Source: Puffinus mauretanicus (Eukaryota; Chordata; Aves; Procellariiformes; Procellariidae). From it: a stretch of 64,000 nucleotides of DNA. Below, piece after piece: positions 34,306 through 45,900 of this stretch. A program made the translations under genes and the position numbers. The stretch's first letter is position 1, and each line of letters starts with the position of its first letter. The notes beneath the pieces are model-generated. The model ran no database searches, was not told the origin of the DNA, and was given only the letters and a program-made list of their open reading frames with translations. The stretch covers positions 806,001 through 870,000 of the forward strand of contig JAJKFH010000374.1 in assembly GCA_023333565.1 (NCBI GenBank), in the 5' to 3' direction.

Positions 34306-37300
34306 CCCCAAACAAAACCCACCAAACTAGTCACCCTTGCATCCCCAGAGCAGCTCTCTGCAAATAAATACAAGCCCTTTCCAAATGCTAATAATTTATC
34401 CTGTGTCATTGCTAAAAACACTGGTTAACAGTACTGTCCAGATGCAGAACTGAGCAGGGAGGCTGAGCTACCCCAGGTGACAAGCCAGAGAGAGGAGCCA
34501 GCACACTTGCCTGCTGCCTCTGGCACAGAAGCATCCCTCCGTTCCTCCCAGTGCTCCGTGCTTTCCAGACACCTGAGAATTGTCAGTAATTTACCTGGAA
34601 CTATCCACAGGCAAAACAGTAATCATAAAGGCTCCTTTTGCCTGCAAAGGTAAATGCTGTTGTAAGGTACTAAAGCAGTTCTGTGAATCCATGGAAATGC
34701 TGATCCCTGGTTTCGGAAGAAAACTTCAAATGCTGAGAGTGTGGTCTGTCTCTCTTTAAGAAAGGTTTATTCCCAAGGTTTGCTTGTTTGTTTTTGTATG
34801 CCAGACTCCTGCCCTCTGAGCAGAGGTGGAGCATAGGAAGGCATTTCCCTGCCTCGGCCACAGTGGGCTTGAAAATCTTCCTAAAGGAAGCAAGCTTAAT
34901 AAACAACAGCAAACAGTCCAACAGGCCTCCTCCTTGGCTCCCAATAGACAAGGAGCAGAAGGAAGTGGAGCGAAAAAAACACCACCACCACCACCACCCC
35001 CCAAAAAAAAAAAAGAGAGAAGATTTTGAAAAAGCGACCTGTCAATGTTTCATTTTGCCCCTATATGCCAATGAAATTTGAAAGAATTTGCACATTGCAG
35101 GGAATTCCAGAATGAAAACTGGTCCATGCATGCAAGTCTCATGCAACTTTAAGAGTCAAACAAGAACTAGCCATAGACAGTTTATAGACACCGGAATGAT
35201 GTTCAGATATGGAAGATGATCTCCAGAAGTTGCAGGGACAAGTGAAGGTTAGTGCACAGAGTTATGAAGTGCATGGGTCACCCTTGGGTGCTCTGATGTG
35301 TCCCTGTACCCCAGGATCATTCATGCATCCGTAAAGGAGAGTGTGCAGCGGGCACAGAAACTTGTCTAGAATTTGTTTTTTTCTGATGTAATTGATATGG
35401 GTTTCTCATTTTGACATTGTCAAAGGGACAGAGATACTCTCAGCTTCCATTACATACGCTTGCCAGATCCATACAGCTCCATATAGCTCTATTCCGCAAG
35501 AAAGAAATCCCCAAGGATTTCAATTGTTTTAAATAAAAAGCCTAAGCAAATGAAAACCAAACCCTCTCCTGCCACCTACTCAACAAGCACATGCAACCCT
35601 ACCAAAACACGCTGCTGCTAATGCTTTGCAGTAACACTTGCTCAACACCAAACAAGAGCACATGTAAGTCACCAAGTCAGTTGGTAACATCAGATCTAAT
35701 ATGTCAAAATATTTCAGTTTCACCCAAACACTATTAGTTAGTTAGTGCTAAATATTCGTTCCATCTCTTAATCCTTCTGCCAGGCAAGCCAGATTTCGTG
35801 CTAAAAAACAAAGTAACATGTCTAAGATCACAGAGGAATGTTGCCTGAACCGAAATAATAACTAACATCTCATCCCTCAGTCTGTCCTCCTCCAAAGAAC
35901 GAGGCTCCACTCCTTCCACTTCAGTACTTTTCACCTTGGCTTTTATCCACTGCTTATTCCTCTTATTTCCTCTCCTAGAATCCAAATAAATCTGCATGGT
36001 GCTAACTGAGCTTCTACAAAGCAAACGGTGGAAGAAAGGCATCTCATCCCCTTACTCACCAAACACCTCAGGTGGCCCGGGACAGCGTGCTGCCACGTGT
36101 CCCCGGGGCCACGCACGGCTCTCAAAGTGACTCGAAGTTGGGGACAGCACCCACCACTTCCCCAGGGAAGCCCCGTTCTGCAGCTCGCTTGCTCTCCCTG
36201 ATACTTCAGAGAGCAGCTGCTTTAGCACTGGGGTTGGAGCCTTCAGTTCTGGCTTGCTACACTGTCTCCTGGGTTTGATCCCGTCCCTCAACCCTTCCAC
36301 CCGTTCCTTGGAGCCGAGACACACCAAGGAGCATCGGGAGACGTTTACGAAGCGATGGCTGCGAGTTTGTCCAGAAAGCTCTATGAGCACAAGTGCTTTT
36401 GTTTTTACAAGAGAAATGTCTACAGGGCTGCGTTTAGGAGAAGGGCGAAGAAACATCTGGGTACACACAACAGCAGCACAGGCACGAGCTGCAGCTGCGA
36501 AGCCCCTCTAACTCGGCTGATGCTGTCTGCTAACTGCTGGCATAAATATAGTAACAGCGTTGCACATATGGCAGGCTGTTTAATTTTAGAAATCAAAACT
36601 ATCAAGTGATTAAGTTAGTCATCCTTCCTCAATTTGGGACCAATACAACAGTACCAGAGGCAGTGGTCATAACCACCGTGGTTTGCGAGAGAGGAAGAGA
36701 GCGCATGTGCGCGCTCCCACGGTGGCAGGGAACACCAGAAACCCCGTCCTGCTCTGCCCAGCCTTGTTTTTCAAAGCAGGATCGGACAAAAGGAAAAAAA
36801 AAAAAAACAACTTAAAACAACCTTCAAATGAAAACTGAGGGCCTGCAGATCTGTACGCATGTACACGCACAGCCTGCAACACGCGCTGGATGCGGTGTAG
36901 CAGAACCGCTGCCCTGAACACGCACTTTCAAGAAGTGAGATGAAAATAATGTTGTGCCGGTTGGCCTCTGGCCGCTGGAAGCGGGATACATTCAAATCCC
37001 AGTCAGGGGTTTGAATTTCCCAAGGGAAACTAATGAAGAGGGAAATGGGAGTCCAGTTCAGCCAGCGCAGCTGCCACGGTGCGAACGCGTCTGGGTCAGG
37101 AGTAAAAGCGACCCATGCTTGGACATTGCAGGGATCCTTATCGCCAGTTGACCGAGTCCTGTTGTGCTCAGCAGCCCAGCCCGTGCCAAAGCTCACGCAC
37201 CCTCCCCTGGACAGGAGAGGCCTTGATGCACCGTAGAAGCAGCAGCTTCCCTCGCCGAGCCCCATGGCTTATCCTCAGATGCAGCACCAGTCGCATCAGG

Positions 37301-38224
37301 AGGATGCAACCCTGCAAAACCCATCCGTATCTTTCCTTCCCAGTGAAAACCAACGAATGAAGAAAGCAAACAAGTCATGGAGGGATTTTCTGTTTCTCTA
37401 GACAAACACACTAAGAGCAGTTCAAAAGAGGCTAATTAAATTCCAAAATCCCTGTGCAAATACATTAATAATGATTTTGAAATGAGCAGTTAAACCAAAG
37501 AAGTTTTCAAGGTGGGAAGTGTTTGATACAGAAGAGCGCGCGAGGAAGAGCCACTCAGCCTGCGTTAGAGACAATCTCTCTGGCTAGCACACATGTTCAG
37601 GGGAGTGGGCAAAAGCAAATGCTCCTGGGCCCAGGAACAGCAGTGTCCCCAGGCTGCAGGGGGACAGAGAAGGCAATCCCCTTCCTTCCCAATCACCGGG
37701 AAGCCGAGCAAACACTAAATGACATGGCCGTGAGCCTGAATGATCATTGTGTAGCCCCATTGAAGAGCTCTTCTTACATATTTCCAGGATGGAGGAAAAG
37801 CAAAATTCTCTCCTGCTGTCACTACAGGAAATTTCCAAACACCAGATAAATCATTTTTCTCTTCCCACACAATCCTAGTCAAATCAAAGAGGGGAAAAAA
37901 AAAAATCAGTTGCCTGTAACAGATGTATAACAGTTACTTGTGGGGAAGGGGTTGTCCCACAGTCACAAAGACCTTTTGCCTTATTTTTCTTGTTTCTGCA
38001 GCTTGCGTCAATAACTGCACCGATGGAAAATGTGTATAAAACGCTACTATTCTAATAGGAACCAGAGTCTGCCCCCCTTGTACATGAAGCGTGAAATGAT
38101 GAGAAATGGATAATTTCTTATAGTTGTTCATATGGCAGGGTGGAAAAATCTGACGTTGTTACACGGTCTCCACTCCCACGGTTTGTGGAACCTCTCAATT
38201 TTAAATGCCATCGTTCTCACAAGC
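34306..38224. other. Unique non-coding sequence with small simple repeats
   Basis: It holds a (CAC)n/(CCA)n microsatellite running into an A-tract (34979-35014), TTAG units near 35733-35745, and an A-run at 36796-36808. A MIR-like scrap on the minus strand may lie at about 35800-35850 (TCTAAGATCACAGAGG), too weak to annotate. The stretch 36060-37270 has higher G+C and many overlapping frames (up to 164 codons, minus 36771-37265), none with a recognisable domain. Confidence 0.5.
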
Positions 38225-38335
38225 AAGAAGGGCAATAGTACCATTCTTCATTTGGCAAACCAAGATCCATAGAAAAGAAGTGATGTGCCCTTGTGAAGTC
38301 CTTGGCACAGCAAGGAATTAAACCCACTGGCTGAG
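38225..38335 (-). mobile_element. Relic MIR/CORE-SINE fragment
   Basis: On the minus strand GTGGGTTTAATTCCTTGCTG, then AAGGGCACATCACTTC, then TTTGCCAAATGAAGAATGG follow the MIR order: B-box-like word, core, then TGTAAAATGGGG. It is a diverged copy. Confidence 0.6.
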
Positions 38336-41324
38336 GCCCTGAAAACCAGGCCACGCCGTCTTAGTCAAATCTCCAACCATGGTCACAAGATTACCCCTCC
38401 TATTCTTTTCCCCTATTCTCTGCATGTCCTTGCTCAGTCAAAGACAATTACATTTTTTCAGGCAAGATCTCATGAGATACTGATTCATACGCTTGTTAAA
38501 ATCCAGATCCATTATACCTCTCTTTTTGCTTTCATTCACTAATTTTATTGTCCTATAAAATAAAAGATTTTCTGATGAGATATATTCACCACGCTGCCAC
38601 TACTGCTAAAGGCATACAGCTGCCATCATCTTCCGGAAACATGTTTGTTTAATTCATAAATCCTCATTTCAATATTTTGCTAAATGCAAAAATTACGCAT
38701 ACAGGATAATAAATTCCAGGATCATTCTTCCTTTGGATTTGACAAATAGAACTGCAGTTATTTCCCCAGCCCTGAAGTACCTCTTTTAAAGAGCAGTTAG
38801 CAGTCTGATAACTTTAGATAAACCATTTAATTTCCAGAAGGAGCCCTGTCTGTATACACATAAAAGTTATAGTCCGCTGGGTGTTCTCCTGTTCCCCCTG
38901 ATTGCTCCCTGTTGGGAAGCAGAGGCTTTGGGTGAGCGTGTAACTGGCAGTCTCTGCTTCTGCATCACAAAGTTGTCTCATTCAAAATTTAAGAATCACT
39001 TTCACGAGCCATAAGAAACTGTATTTGTTACTTACCTCAGCAGCAATCCAAGTATGCTGTTCTGCAGTTTCAACAACTAGGAGAAGAGACCCAACAATTG
39101 TTTTACCACTGTATTATTTGTAGGAAAATAAGAGAGAAAGTGGGAAATAAAGATAGAATAAAAAATGACCAAGAACTGTGAGGGACTGATTTAGGAGGGA
39201 AAACAGTGAAAGAGTGCAAAAGCTGTGTAGCTTTGACTCATGTTTAAATGCCCCACGAAAGGAGAATTACTTAGAGGTAAATCCAGAAGAGAAGGAAGTT
39301 AACTGCAAAATTCAACTAGACCCCCAGGAAAAGCCTCCAAGCAGTTCAATTTGTTATGCCGTGGTGAATCCTGCCTAGGAAAGGGATAGAATTCACACTT
39401 AAAAGCAGCTCAGATAAAACAAGTCAGAGGTGTGCTTACCGTATGTGAGCCCACGTAAGTTACCTTCAGTCTAGCTAAAACTTGCACACTGGTGGCAGCA
39501 CAGACTTAGACAGAATATGTCAGTGTAAGGTGATCATCTACATCTCCATGACTCCAGGCAGAAGGAGCCCTTGCTGACACACACGTTTCTGTGAGAGCTC
39601 TGCGTAACGAAATGCATGAAAGAGTGGAGATGTCCAGAGATGGCAGAAGCATTCCAGGATTCTGGAATTTATCTCCTTGTAACTATCTAACTCACTTCCA
39701 AGCTTGCCCTAGGGCTAAGGCAGCAGAGCAGGCGAATGAGCGCTCCCCGGGGCGTGCAGGAGGACAGCCATTCCCACCCAGACCGCTCGTGTTCCTTGTG
39801 AAATTTCACATGGGTAGATCAGCACAACTGCTGCAGCACACGTGTCCCGCTAACATGGAGCTGCTGGTCACCAGACCAGGAAAGACAGCCACCTGGTAAA
39901 GGGCTTGCACCATTTGGGTTCCCTAATTGCACTAAGGCCCGTTGCAGGGCACACATGCGGCCCCTTGCCCTGCCAGCACAGGGTTCAGAGATCCTCCCTA
40001 GACAGCAGCTCACCTCCAGTGATGTGGGGTGGGCAGCACAATTTCTGAGGGTGTGAATCTGTCATAATAGCGAAGGGATGTTTAGGCCATACTAATGCTT
40101 CCTTTTGTCCACCTAAAGCTCTCTAGAAACAGCCAGTATTAACAAGTGCAGAGTAGGACCCCATAAAACATCCTGTCTGGAATCTAGGGACTGTTCATCA
40201 AGAACATAAGTGCTCTTGGCCAAAAATGTTGTTAGATTTTTTTGTCTGTACTTTTTTATGCATCCTAGGATAAGGCTTTCACCACACTGTTCTCATTGCA
40301 GCTAACAGTATTGAGCTCATGAGGAGGAACGGTCACAGAGTGAAGACCCTGGCGGCAGAGATTTTTACAGTCTTTTTCAAATCAATGACTATAGACATGC
40401 CAGGCTAATCCTGATTAGTAACAAACACCTTCACTGTGATTGTATTGATAATGACCACAGAAGGCTTTTTATTCATTTCATTCCCACAGCTGTGTCTGAT
40501 ATTTAGCCACTTCTTCCTTTTTCTCTCTTGCCCACTCTTCCACATACTGGTACAATTAAGACAAAAGGAAAAAAACTAGGAGGTATTATCAGAATAGTAG
40601 AGTCCAATCACCATTATTTCTCCCTCCAACTGAGGACTGCATTCCTGTTGGCTCTCTCTTTTCTTATTTGAGCTTGGAAGTGCTAAGACACCTTTAAAAT
40701 CCTCCCTGTTAGCACAGGTCTGTCTCATTGTCTGGGATATGACAGGGTAACAAAAATGCCAAGGCTGGGTTGCTTGGAGCAAGGTGGTCCATAAACATTT
40801 CAGGTATTTGAACACCTTATGGGCTGCTCTTAGAGACAACAAACCCTAGTTAAGTGCCACTACCCAAGTGGTGAGATGACAGCCAGCCAGGATGATCTAG
40901 CAGTATGGCGAGAATGCAAGTACTCAGATAAACGTTGTGGGATAGCCATGGAAAGAGCTGGCACATGCAGAGCATCAGTTATTCGGGAACAGAGACACCT
41001 CCTTAGCTGGGCTAAAGCATGCCATACCTCGGTAAGCCCATTTCCAAGGTAGCTTTCGTCATATGCGATACAGCAATGTCAAATCCCAAGAAACATTTCA
41101 TTCGTCTGCAAGATACTGTAATGTGAAAGAACACAGAGGTTACTTGCACCAGACACCGAGCATAAACAAGATGGCCTTAACCAGCCATCCTTTTTGTCAG
41201 AAGAGGTCCGGCGTCAGAGCTCAGATGCTTGAAGGTCAGCCAAGTTGGTCAGTGGGGCAGAGCAGGGCATCCTGGCTCCTATTCCCTGCTCAAAGGAGAA
41301 GTGTTGTCTGACAGTCAAAAGCAG
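38336..41324. other. Unique non-coding sequence
   Basis: No gene or repeat family recognised. Open frames are short (102 codons at most). Nothing else stands out. Confidence 0.55.
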
Positions 41325-41435
41325 GTGAACCAGGATCAAGATTTTGTTCCTCGTTCAACACTGATTCACTACATACCTTGAACAAGATGCTACACCACAC
41401 CTTCTCCATGTGGAAATGGGGTCAAAATTACCCGT
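41325..41435 (+). mobile_element. Relic MIR/CORE-SINE fragment
   Basis: The words CCAGGATCAAGATTTTGTTC, ACCTTGAACAAGATGCTACA, CTTCTCCATGTGGAAATGGG and GTCAAAATTACCC follow the MIR core (GTGACCTTGGGCAAGTCACTT ... CATCTGTAAAATGGGG ... AATACC). Confidence 0.6.
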
Positions 41436-41659
41436 TTCCCCGTGCTTGTGTGTATGGTGCAATTGGTACCCCTGAGGTACTTTCAGGTCATTGGCTCAAG
41501 GGTGCCAGACAAGAACAGAGCCTTACTGTTGTAATACATCCTGGGCTTATTCTACACGATGTTAAGAGCCTGGTCAATGTAGGTGAATTTTTTCCAGCAC
41601 TCCATGAGTTCTTCTGCATAGCAAAGTTAAAGCAAGCGAGAGAAAGAGAGACGTTCCCA

Positions 41660-41910
41660 TTTGATTGGCTGTGACTAGCTGCAATTAAAAACTATAATTT
41701 ATTACCCTGGATTACGAGTATAATTTCAATGCAGAGAATTAAGGTTTTCTTCTGAGATGGAAATAAAGATTAATTTTTAATTTCCTTTCTCACTGCACAT
41801 TTAAGAGCAATGGACTCCATAGAAAACTACAGGTCAAAATAGTTTTATGGAGGAATGACAATGTTCCGTTGCTGAATAATTTAATGCTCTTGCTGCCTTT
41901 TTAATATTTG
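41660..41910. promoter_or_regulatory. Candidate enhancer-like block
   Basis: A/T-rich, non-repetitive sequence with GATTGGCTGTGACTAGCTGC (near 41663), AAGATTAATTTTTAATTTCC (near 41766) and TGAATAATTTAATGCTC. Coding potential is negligible. Regulatory function is inferred from composition only. Confidence 0.22.
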
Positions 41911-42689
41911 ACTGCAGCTCCCTCATGCGAAACAACGGCAGCAGACGCTATACACGTTTGCTGCAGCACTCAGGTCAATGTGACTTTGAAACAACAAAGT
42001 TTCACTGCTCAGGACTTGGGCAGCTCTTGGAGTTCCCCGACGCAGGCAGCTGCCTTCCACAAGAAGGGGACAGGCAGCCTTTCCGAAAGGGCAGGCAGCT
42101 GGTCTGGGGGTGGGAAGAGCAAGAATGAAATGAAAGCTTGGGGGGAGCAGAGGGCACCAGAATGGACTGGCACTGGGGGGCATAGGTGCACAGCAGGTGC
42201 ATCCTACCTCAGACACGGAGGGGTATATTCAGATAAAGCAGGAGAAGCGTTTCTGTCTGGGAAACGCTGCCGTAGGACAGCTGGACCCGGTGGTTTTGTC
42301 TGCAGGAAGAAAGTGTTATTCCAGTTTCCACAGCACATCAGCAGAACGCAGGGAAAACTGTGACGCGCAAGGTCATGAATTCACTTGGTCCCTGGCACCA
42401 TGACTGGGTCACCGCTTGCCAAAACTGCTCCCAGCCCCTGCAGAAAACAGCCTGGGAAAAGCTGGGAAATCCACACCATTACACAGCACTTCTGAGTGAC
42501 CTGTAAAAAAGAACCCAACGCAGCGTGAGAAAGGAGAGGAGGTCTGTGTGCATCCATTCCTCCCAGAGAGAGCATCTCTCGGGGAAGGGTCCTCTGTTGC
42601 TGTTCACAGCAGAAGGACACCATCACATGCCCTAGGCACAATATTTGACCCTGGACAACCGGCAGTGAACGGAAATGTCACTGAAATTC

Positions 42690-42900
42690 AGAAATGCTTT
42701 AAATCATTGCTCTGGTAGTAGCAATTAACAAAAAACCCCTGCCATACTAATGATTTGGATCCCAGTTAATTGAATAACCCTGCACTGACAGAACTGCATC
42801 CTAGATGGCCTAATAATAGGCCTTTCCATTATAGGGTTTTTAAAATTTATTGGCATCTTATAACTGGTATCTTGGGTTATAAATGGGATTAGATGCCTAA
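42690..42900. promoter_or_regulatory. Candidate enhancer-like block
   Basis: A/T-rich complex sequence with CATACTAATGATTTGGATCC, CAGTTAATTGAATAACCC and CCTAATAATAGGCC (a near-palindrome). It continues with TTATAGGGTTTTTAAAATTT. No repeat family or long frame. Conservation is untested. Confidence 0.22.
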
Positions 42901-45900
42901 GTGATGCAACTGCTGCTCACATGAGGGTTAAGCTGAGCCCTGTGCAGGGTCACGGGGAGGAACACCCCCCAGGGACATAGTGGTGACAGTACTTTCAATG
43001 GGGACCAAATCCTTTGAGTGCTGAGGAACCCAGATCTCTCGGTGGTTTTTAGTTGAAATCTGTTTGAGGAAGGGAAAGAAAGCTTTTCTGTTAAATCCCT
43101 TCACGTAGGGATCTCAGAGGAGGTTCAGGCAGAATAACGAAGCCAGTTCTCAATGTTTCAGTAGTCCCTCTCCCTCCAGGACTCCTAGGAGGCATCTAAA
43201 GCACATCCATTTTCAGTGTAGAACATCAGCAAAATTAGGCACCCAGTTTAGGACAGCCAACACCAGCCTGCTACTGGTATCCTGGTGTATAAACTGACCC
43301 TGTGTGAGATGGCAGTTTCATGAGGGATCTCCTCAGAAGCGGTGCACGGCTCTTTTTGCTCCTTAGGCTATACACTCAGCTCTACCAAGCCCAGGCCCCA
43401 GGAGGTTGCAAGGGGCTAGTCCTGAGTTAGGAGTTCTGTGTAACTAAGTTTAATCCCATTATTTTCATTCTGAAAAACAAAACCACCAGGAATTCCCTCC
43501 CACAAAAGTCAAACGATGCCACTTTCTTCCTGCAGTCCCTCCCTTCCAGTATTGATGGATTTTCTCGTCTCCTCCAAGGCTAACTGGATCAGCCTCCCGT
43601 TAGGCTGAGCACAGAGCTGCAGACTAATACCATGAGTTATAAAATGGAACTTTTATGGGGATAATGGACCTCAGAAGGTTGCTCATGGTGGGTGGCAGGC
43701 AGCAAGGATATGCTTCATGCCAGGCCAGGAGAACAAGACAAGCATTTTTCAGGTTGCCACTGTTCAACTTGAGGAATCATCCCATTGCCAAGGAATTGAG
43801 TCTTTTCTGAGGTGTGAAGATTTGTTAGGTGCATTTACTTCCCTAGCTAGCCAGGAGAAGGCAAAAACGTGATTGCTTCTTGCCAGACTGGGAGATGCCA
43901 GAAATCATACAAGCAAAATGTATTCAGACATATTACAATGCCTCTGAAACCCACAGGTCTCTACACAAACTTTATCTCAGCCTTTTCACGTTGACTCTCA
44001 AAATAAAAAATATAACCCTCGCTGCCCAGACAGCATGACCACTGTGAATCTGCTTCTCCTGCTGAAGCAGGGACAGCTCTAGCCATTTGATGTATATCTG
44101 CCCATACCAACTCAGGCAAAGACTTCTCAGAGCTCACAGGTAAAAGCAAGATGAGCAGTTATTTGAAAGCCCTCTAGGGAAAGCATAGAAGCTGAAAAAA
44201 TTAGGGCAACTGAACGGGGAGTGCTTCTTCCTTCTAGTCAGGACTGGTCCCCAAAGCAAATCTCTTACTTTGCATGAGATTTTAGAAAGAAACTCTAGCC
44301 AACTGCAGCTACAAGAGCTGCCCCAGCACTTCTTGCAGCAGGGGTGCTAAGTAACACCCGGACCGATTGCTACCTCGGGCATTTATCACATCCTGACACC
44401 TTACGAAATTCTCTGCAGATTTCCAGTTGCCTACATTATTTTCCTGCGCTGTCCTAAACAATTGTGTCTAGACGTTGTTCGCTTTAATCAATCACGTTTC
44501 TATTCCCTTGTGGCTGCCTTTCAGCAGTGACTGAAGCACTCGCTAACTACAACAAGTTTTCTCCTGATGGCTGAGGACTCGCAAATCCTGTGAAGTGGAA
44601 ACACACCCGTCTGGATGCAACCGGACTTGGGGAGGGCCCAGCTTTGTTCAGCCCAAAGCAGCCAGAATTTTGGTCAGTTTTCCAGAAGTACTTCCCCCTC
44701 TGCTGCTGGGATGCTTGTAGCCACCTTTGCCAAATACCCCAGGGCTTTAGACTGCTTGGAAAGTCTGGACTCCAGTTTTGGAGCTCCGGGGAAGCAAAGT
44801 AGACACAGAACCGCCAGCTACTGTGGAGCATCCTTCTCACAGGCATTCAACATCAGTCCTGTCTCTAGTAGCCCACCCCGGTACAACCATTGCCTGAGTG
44901 CAAAGACTGGTATGTGTCTCCGGAAATGGAGTTTAGATGTTTGTCTTATCTGAACAAGTTCAGTGACTGAACATGCTGCACAAAAGAGCGTGAGCAACCC
45001 TGACAAAGCAACTGCCGCCTCCTTATCACGGTCTCCAAAAGGACTGAAAAGAATCAAGCGTCAGAGACTTATCTCTTGAGAGATGTTCAGCGCCCATGCC
45101 TGGCTTACCGATCAGCCCTAACTCCCTTTTTCACTAGAGTTTTTCTGCCTTGTTTTTGGCCACACAGCACAGCCTTGCCACTTCCTGAGCGTGGAGGAGT
45201 CGCGAGGGGAAGGGGGGTGCGGAGGATGGGCCCTCTTTGCCGATGCTATTGTCTTGTATTTCTGGACAATGGGATGTTTTTACCCATGACAATTTTACCA
45301 TTGTGATAACCGTAACAAACGTACATCCCGGTATCACAGGAAGGTTCTGAAGTTTTGGGTGATGACAATGAAACAGAAGCTGCGGACATTTCCTTGAAGC
45401 CACCTAAACCTGGGCTCCCTCTGTATAGCCTCCCCATGCACTCAAAGCTCAATTTGGGGTCCTGCTGCCAGTGTGCCGGCTGCATCAGCACAAGGTGCTC
45501 ACCTGGAGATGGGAGAAGGCTCTTGGTTGTGGCCTACTGCTGGTCCCAGAAAATACAGGCTTGGCACATGTCCTGTGCATTGCGATGATTATTCCCGTCC
45601 CTGTAGGGCTGGTGCAGCTTTAAGACTTGTAGGAATGAGTATTGAAGAAAAGGGATGTTGCAGCGTTAAGAGAAGAATCAATATAGTCTGAAGGGTTAAA
45701 AAAAAGTCAATCAGAGGAATAAGTCATACTATAGACCGGGCAGAAGGAAACACATAAGCTCCTTTCAGGATCAAATGCTCCCATATATCCCCACTAGCCC
45801 CTCCACTTCTTCCCGTTGCATTGGGCTGTGTGTCCTACGCCTGCCACAACACTCCTAAGCAAGGTAACCCACCACATCACAGAAAAATTGCCTTTCATGA

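Noticed and set aside
36960..37030. tRNA-like B-box word (ATTCAAATCCC)
   Set aside because: No matching A box, acceptor stem or terminator at the right spacing. Not a tRNA gene.
36771..37265. 164-codon minus frame
   Set aside because: No recognisable domain. The frame crosses an A/T homopolymer tract and is overlapped by plus-strand frames.
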